64,000 nt of DNA from Cycas panzhihuaensis. Lineage: Eukaryota > Cycadophyta. Location: positions 168,957,741 through 169,021,740 of the forward strand of contig CM041465.1 of NCBI GenBank assembly GCA_023213395.1, written 5' to 3'. The notes under the pieces were generated by a model that was not told the origin of the DNA, did no database searches, and was given only the letters and a program-made list of their open reading frames with translations. Positions 58,061 to 64,000 of this stretch are shown in pieces; within the stretch, counting starts at the first letter, position 1, and each line of letters begins with the position of its first letter. Position numbers and translations under genes: made by a program.

Positions 58061-59760
58061 AAGGCTTAGGGGTCTTGAGAACTTGTGTCATCAAGGCATA
58101 ATTGGTTGAGTGCCTCATCCTAGACTCTCTCTTAGGAGCAAATGGTGGAGAAGGAGCATCCTTGATCAATTGTTAATAATACTTATGGATCTTTTGAAGG
58201 CTATTGACCTCCACATAAAGATCATTTGCAAAGATAGAAGGTATAGCTAATATGGCATTTGAATTTAGAAAAGAAGCTTCTAGAACTAAAGAAGGATTTG
58301 GAGTGTATGAAGATATAAGTGAAGGTGGCTTAAGAATTAGTATAAGAGGCATCATAGGGATACAAACATATTCATCTACTATAAACTAAACTTGAGAAGG
58401 GTCTAAATCACTTGTCTCTTTAACAAAAATGACATCTTGAATAGTATATACCTGATCTCTAATAGGGTCATATACTTCATATGCTTTATGTCTAGGCACA
58501 TATCTAATAAAGATGCACTTAAGGATTTTATCATCAAATTTCTTCTTATTCTCCTTAGGTACATGCTTGTAGGTTATGCAACTAAATATTCTAAGATAAG
58601 AGACTATAGACTTTTGACTTAGCTAAGCCTCCTTAAGAGTGATATCATGGACTGCTACTATGGTGCTCCTATTGTTAAGGTAGGTAATTGTTGAGATGAC
58701 CTTGGCACAAAAATGAGTAGCGAGTCTAGTAGTATTCATCATAAGTTTAGCTTTATTCATTAGAGTTTGGTTTATCTATTTTGCAACATTATTTTGTTAA
58801 GATATGTAAGGGGTTAAGAATTGATTTTTGATACCAAGCTATTTGCAAAAGTTAGTAAACAGATTAGATATATACTCCCCTCTATTATTCTATCTAAGTA
58901 TCTTGATATTCATTCTTATTTTATTTTCCACCCAAACTTTAAACTCCCTAAACTTATCAAAGGCTTAAAATTTGTTCCTAAGAAAGTAGACCCATACTTT
59001 CTTGGAATAATCATCAATGAATGTTATGAAATATAGGTTTCCCTTGAGTGAAAGGGTAAACATAGGTCCACATATTTTTTAGTAGGCTAGTCCCAAGGGT
59101 TCAGAGCCTCTTCATGTTCTATTAGAAGGAAATGACTAACTATGTTGTTTTCTAATTAGGCATGCTTCATAGATATACTTGTTTCTTTTAATTTTGGGGA
59201 GTCTATGCACCATTTGGAGCCTAAACATGAGATTTAGATTGTGCATGTTAAGGTGACTAAGGTATTGATGCCATAACTGGTCCTTAGTGTATTTGGAGGT
59301 GATTAACTCTATAATATGTGAACATTCACCTTATTCTTATATAGGAGGAGGTTCTTCCATAACAACTTTTTTTCCTTTATTAACCTGAGTGTTGTGGGTA
59401 GTGGCATAGGATTCTGGTGAGGTATTAGTAGTAAGGGATATACCATCAAGTTTGTAGAGGCCATTATCCTCATATCTTACTCTAACAAGTTATTTAGTAG
59501 CATGGTCTGTTATTATGTAGATGCCTTCATGAAAAATCACATCAAAGTTTTTCTTATTAATTTGGCTTATAGATAATAAGTTTTAACTTCATGCTTAGAA
59601 CTAGAAAGATGTTATTTATATGATATTAAATTTCATAATCCTTTAATATAATAGGATCTCTTCTAACCTTAGTCACATCATAAGTGAGATTGTCTCCAAA
59701 TGTGATGGTTTAAGCTTGGATTTGATAAGTCTCATCTAGCAAATATTTAGTGCCAATCAT
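58061..59760 (-). pseudogene. Element D integrase and connecting region
   Basis: Only fragments are readable on the minus strand, such as a segment near 58950-59030 with a KVWVYF-type counterpart, and the 58173-58355 frame, which corresponds to the linker before RT. The position between gag/protease and RT fits copia integrase. No catalytic triad can be stated with confidence. Confidence 0.6.
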
Positions 59761-60981
59761 GTGATATGCAGTACTAAAATCAATCAACTGGGAGTTGTCA
59801 TTGTATTGGGATGATAAAACAATAAAAAATAGATTATGTGTGGTGGAGTCTTATGTTTCAACAACATTGCCTCCTTGCTATATGTTTTTGTTATTTCTTT
59901 GATTCTTGGATTGATTTCTAGGCATATTGGATTGTCCTTGGTTTTAATATTGTCTTTGATTTCTATTTTACTGGTAGGGTTGGACACCTTATAGGAAGTA
60001 TTGGCCTCCTTGCTAAAAACTTGGTCCTCCCTATGGAAAGTTAGGGCCTCTTTCTTAAAAGCTAGGCCCACATGATTACCCCCCTTAGTTTTCAAACATT
60101 TGGAAGTCTACTAATCTCCTTCTACAGTCAACAACAAGGTGCATTTTTTCCCCACATTCTATCTATGTTGTTGATTCTTTAATGGTTGAGATTATGGTGT
60201 CTTCTAGGGATATTGAAGTTATCAAGGCAACTCTAAGATGCCTAAAGAGCCAAGCCATTAAGCAAGAGATTGGTGAGGTGGCGGTTACTAATAGGGCTAA
60301 TTGTATAGTTGATTCTAATCTACATTCCTAACTACTAATGTAGAGGTAAAGTCAGAAGTTGTTTCTATACCTTGATTATGGATAATTCCTTTCTCTTTTA
60401 GAAAAGGTCCTCTAAAGTGTTGAAATCCATCTTGGTAAAGGTATCATAGAGGTTAGTAACAAAGCTATTAAACTCCATGGGAAGGATATTAAAAATAGAG
60501 GTATTAGGTCATGGTCTAAAGGATGTGTACCAAGGTTGATAAGTTCATTTTGTATGGCTTTGATTTTAGTTAAATAAGAGGCAATGATACTAGGAAAAAG
60601 AATGCCAAAAAGGCATGCTTTGAGAGTAATAGATCTTGAATCATCTTTCCTCTCATAAAGGGAATACAATGTGCTCCATACTTCATGAGAAGTTTAAGCA
60701 GTTTCTATATTCTGATTGATTCAGTCTTTAATGGCTAGATAAAGGAACAATATAGCAATGTTATCCTTGGCTTTGAAAGTGGATAAGGCAACTAGATCAT
60801 GAGCTATCTTAATTGTAGAGCCATTGGGGTCCTTGGGAGGTATAGGAAGAGGTATGTCCCCATTGACATGTGCCTAATAATTATTCATTATTAGCAGGTT
60901 CTTCACTTCTTTCTTCTAATCTATAAAATCAATTATTCCACTAAGTTTTATGGTGTTTTATAGAAGTATTTTGGCTACCAT
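59761..60981 (-). pseudogene. Element D gag and protease
   Basis: Likely gag ATG at 60981 (minus), starting MVAKILL. At 60412-60669 the copia gag (UBN2-type) is open: LYSLYERKDDSRSITLKACL, then SYLTKIKAIQNELINLGTHP. A partial zinc knuckle CGEKMHLVVDC lies near 60150, and 59784-60095 is the Gly/Lys-rich tail. A protease-like QLIDFSTAYHMIG around 59770-59800 would be DSGAxxHM in the family. It would form the particle; the frame is broken. Confidence 0.8.
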
Positions 60982-62910
60982 TTTGAGTTATTTTTGGTGT
61001 TCTATCTACCTAGTTAGGCTACTAAACTAGAATGTTATGTTTAAAGGTCTCTAGAAAGCCCTCAGTTACTATTTTGTCTAGTGGTACCTACCCACAAGTG
61101 GAAAAATAGAGATTTTATATAGTAGTATATGAGCTCTAGGCTCTATATACCTTAGTACATGGGCTAGTAAGAAGGTCAAAGAATCCCTTGTTTTTTTGGT
61201 CCACTTATGCCAGACTTATACCTAGTGATAGATCTAGCAAAGGACTATAAATACTCCTCCAGGTCTAGCCTAGTCTCTAAACTCTAAGGTAAGGTTTTCA
61301 CAGTTCAACATACTATTTAGTATACTTTATAGCTAATAGACTTCTCTAATATTTGTAGAATTTGAGAAAAGCCAATGATATGTGCAGAGTTATAACTTTA
61401 TGGGTCATAACCACTCCCTTTGCAAGGCTAGTAAAAGGTTTTATTTATAAATTTATGATTATATTTTTTAATCTTTCAAGTTAAATTTTTTTTTTAAATG
61501 TGATCTTATTTAAATAAGAAGGGTTCCTTTTATGAAATGAAAGGCAAAGACCCAAAGTAAATGTAATAACTAAAAGAAAGATGAAGGGTTTAGGGTGAGA
61601 GAAAATCAGCCTCCTTCATCTAAGAATGATACCTACAACCATAATGCGCTTATAAAAGTCAATAAGAAACTAGATAGGACAATAAATCAAATGTTAATTA
61701 GAAGCCTTATAAACTAAAAAATAGGACTTCAATTAGTTAAAAAATACTTATTATGGCTCAAATAAAAGGCTCTACTGTAGTAGCTTATAAACCCTTGAAG
61801 ATCTACTTAGAAGTAGCTAAAGCTAGCTCTAAATTGTAGATATTTGAATTAGGATTTCAATGATTTCAATGGTGTATAAAATAAACCTCCCATTAAAAAG
61901 TTATGCCCAAAATAATGTAGTGACCTCTATGAAAATGAAATGAAGGGGATTTAGCTTAGGCCCCCTTTTGAAGTAGCTCTTGGTCACAAACTTAGCTCAT
62001 GCAACCACTAGTTGAGTGATTGAGGGGCTAACAAACTTAAAAAAGATTAAAACATCAAATAAACTTATTGAATTTATAAAAATTATATAAACTAAATTAT
62101 AATATTTTAATTCTACCATTTTTTGCTATAAAATCCTAATCACATGGGACCCAATGTTACCTAAAATCTTAACCCCTTTATAGATTTGAGTGCCAACTCA
62201 AATCTAATTAAATTTATAAGATACTTTATAAAAAAATAATGAAATTTAATCAAAATTTAAGTTGCATGGCTCACACATGATTTTTGTGCAAATAGAAGTA
62301 TGAAATTGTAATTAAAATTGCATCAAATCTATTCTAGATTGGTTTGAGACACTATAGGGCTGATCTAAGACTAACACAAAAGGATTTTTTGTAAATTTGG
62401 AGTTTCTATATGCCCATATGATGTCATATAGTAAAGAAATGACTGATGGAGTATATGTGAGGGTTGCAGGTTACAAATGAGCTAAAAATCAATTAAATCA
62501 AGTGGAATCTACTTCCATCTAATGTTAAACCACCTTAGAGGACTATAGAACAATCCTAGGAGTAGTTTGGAAGCATATCGTAATTCCCACAAGTAGATTT
62601 ATAACTACAACAAGTTGGTATGAGAGAAAATGAAGGCTAAATAGGATGAAACAATGATAATAACATGTTATTTTGATGAGTGTGGCTTCAAATAACAATA
62701 AGGAGTCACTTGCATATGGCCAAGCAACTATCAAAAGTGGTGTATATCATAAATGTGGGCTATAGAATGATCAAATAACTTGCCACTAATATCAATGGCA
62801 TGAAAATACAAAAACAACAATAAACGGGATGTCCTTTCCACTAAATGAGATCCTATTTTTACTTAATGGAGTAAAATAACTTGGAATAAAATTGATTTAT
62901 GCACATAAAT
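60982..62910. other. Element D leader, unassigned
   Basis: 1.9 kb between gag and the PBS, long for copia. No frame or repeat edge is recognisable, and a further decayed insertion is possible. Confidence 0.4.
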
Positions 62911-62923
62911 GGCTTTGATACCA
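62911..62923 (-). other. Element D primer binding site
   Basis: The minus strand reads TGGTATCAAAGCC, one G-to-A from the initiator-Met PBS TGGTATCAGAGCC, flush with the LTR. Confidence 0.82.
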
Positions 62924-63003
62924 TGAAAATTTTATTAATAGGATCAAAATATTAATGTACATGTTTCACCAACACCTAGTCTCTTATTTATCCTTATAAT
63001 TTT
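62924..63003 (-). repeat. Element D 5' LTR remnant
   Basis: The first 40 bp match the end of the 3' LTR, and AATTTTTAACA at 62993-63003 matches the other LTR terminus. Most of the LTR body (over 300 bp) is missing. Confidence 0.5.
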
Positions 63004-64000
63004 TAACACATCTTTGTATAATTTCATAAGCAAAATAAAAGTTGGACTTGGTTTTATGTTGTATTAGACCATGTTTTCATGAATTAATGTATTGATTTGC
63101 TTGATGATGTATGATGTATGATGTTATGTTATATGATTATATTATCAGCTACTGATGATTGATACTTATGGCATTAAATTTGTCTTTCACGATCATTTTA
63201 ATTTGACTCTTCCTTTAAAACCTTTTCTTTTTCATTTTTTATCTTGATTTCACCCATACTTTGTCATTTTTTATCATTTTTGAGCTTATTCTTAGCGTTT
63301 TTATTATATCTTGGGCCTCTTTTCTTATTAATAAAGTTATTTATGCCTAAATTTATAATAAAAAAATATTTTTTGACTTTTAATGAGTCATTTTTTATCT
63401 CCTCACTTATCACATTTTTTGTACTACTAAAAATATGACTAGTCACATTTTTAGAGTAAAGTCACATTTTTGGTAGGTCTAAAAATATGACTGGTTATGT
63501 TTTTTACTATTGTATATGTGAAACTGAGTCAGTGCACGAGATGTTTACATGTTGCCACCCAGATTTGATGAAAACTTATCTTTTGAATGCTCAAAAGGAA
63601 CCCTAAGTATATTATTATTTATCATTAGGAATTAGAGAGTCAAGAGATCATGATTTACTAGCTTTCTTAGAGAGTTTTAGAGACTTTTTAAAGATTTCTA
63701 CTATTGTGACTTGGAGAATTACTTATGGTAATGCTTATAGGTTAAATCAAGAGGAGATTTTGATGTTGTGGTTTGTTGTTCTATTGATATTCAAATTTAA
63801 TGGTTTTCTCTTCAAGTTTCATGATTTTTCTTATCATTTTTAGCCTCAAAACTCCTTTATACCAATAAGATCTTTCCTATTCAAAATTCTTACGATTTCA
63901 TTGCGTATTAGAGATTGCTTTTTACTCAGAGCTTGCTTTTTCTTTCTACTAGTTTTTGTGGTAATCTTGTACTTATTTTTGGCTTAGAATCTTGGCTAAA
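63004..64000 (-). pseudogene. Possible upstream part of element C gag
   Basis: Just right of element D the minus strand reads KHGLIQHKTKSNFYFAYEII, then QR. This would flow into the CIYY...HNREQ zinc-knuckle frame on the other side of D. Further right no frame is convincing. Confidence 0.35.
63429..63504. repeat. Pair of imperfect palindromes
   Basis: AAAAATATGACT next to AGTCACATTTTT (63429-63452) forms a near-perfect 24-bp palindrome. A degraded copy lies at 63481-63504, and a half-copy GTCACATTTTT lies between them. This resembles subterminal repeats of some DNA transposons, but no termini were found. Confidence 0.5.

Larger units (their letters stand above)
56160..63003 (-). mobile_element. 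Copia LTR retrotransposon D
   Basis: Minus-strand copia element with 3' LTR 56160-56577, polypurine tract, RNase H, RT, integrase, gag, a long leader, PBS at 62911-62923 and a shrunken 5' LTR. The LTR ends match: TTTTATTAA and AAGATCAAAATAT here, against TTTTATTAATAGGATCAAAATAT at 62930. It appears to be inserted in element C gag, because a C-like frame is visible on both sides. A CATCTT repeat near both ends may be the target duplication, but it is not flush with the LTR on the left. Confidence 0.82.

Noticed and set aside
1-64000. tRNA, rRNA or intact host protein genes
   Set aside because: None was seen on either strand; PBS sites are only complementary to tRNA ends and are not tRNA genes.

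Overview
This window comes from a large, repeat-rich plant nuclear genome. I found no host gene, tRNA, rRNA or CRISPR array. Nearly everything recognisable is a plant LTR retrotransposon, and the elements are stacked inside one another. All are broken by stops and frameshifts. The deep decay, very long LTRs and huge Tat-lineage Ty3/gypsy elements would suit a gymnosperm or another giant plant genome, but the species is inference only.

Layout. At 1-5.3 kb, a decayed plus-strand DUF4283/CCHC-type gene (LINE ORF1-like) is split by a small LTR element G (1276-4734, PBS for initiator tRNA-Met). A further LTR with a PBS-like site (H) lies at 6922-7266. From before 13.6 kb to beyond 63 kb runs the oldest layer, element C. 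It is a minus-strand Tat-lineage gypsy element, present as 3' LTR (to 14946), INT-RNaseH-RT (15-18.3 kb), PR/gag (54.6-56.1 kb) and gag (from about 63 kb). Three elements are inserted in it: copia element E (8434-13596, TSD GAGCA) in the 3' LTR, copia element D (56160-63003) in gag, and element A (18318-54608, TSD GGTGG) between PR and RT.

Element A is a plus-strand Tat/Ogre-like element with two 3,250-bp LTRs, a TGGCGACT-type PBS, gag, PR, RT-RNaseH, INT, an antisense gene region with its own TATA box, and a second, archaeal-type RNase H (aRNH) 3' of integrase. Without its insertions it would be about 18.3 kb. Element B (26235-37182, TSD TCTTC) is inserted in A's reverse transcriptase. Chromovirus F (44067-51096) is inserted between A's aRNH and its 3' LTR.

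Element B is the youngest and most GC-rich layer. It is a relative of A that keeps gag-PR, the antisense promoter and aRNH, but has lost RT, the first RNase H, INT and the antisense ORF. It looks like a non-autonomous partner that would need proteins from an A-like element. Comparing A with B shows CpG lost to TpG/CpA in the older copy, and across the window catalytic Asp codons have repeatedly become Asn. The most interesting points are the A/B autonomous/non-autonomous pair, the divergent antisense-gene/aRNH module conserved between them, and the nesting, which is proven by duplicated target sites and by reading frames that resume across insertions.
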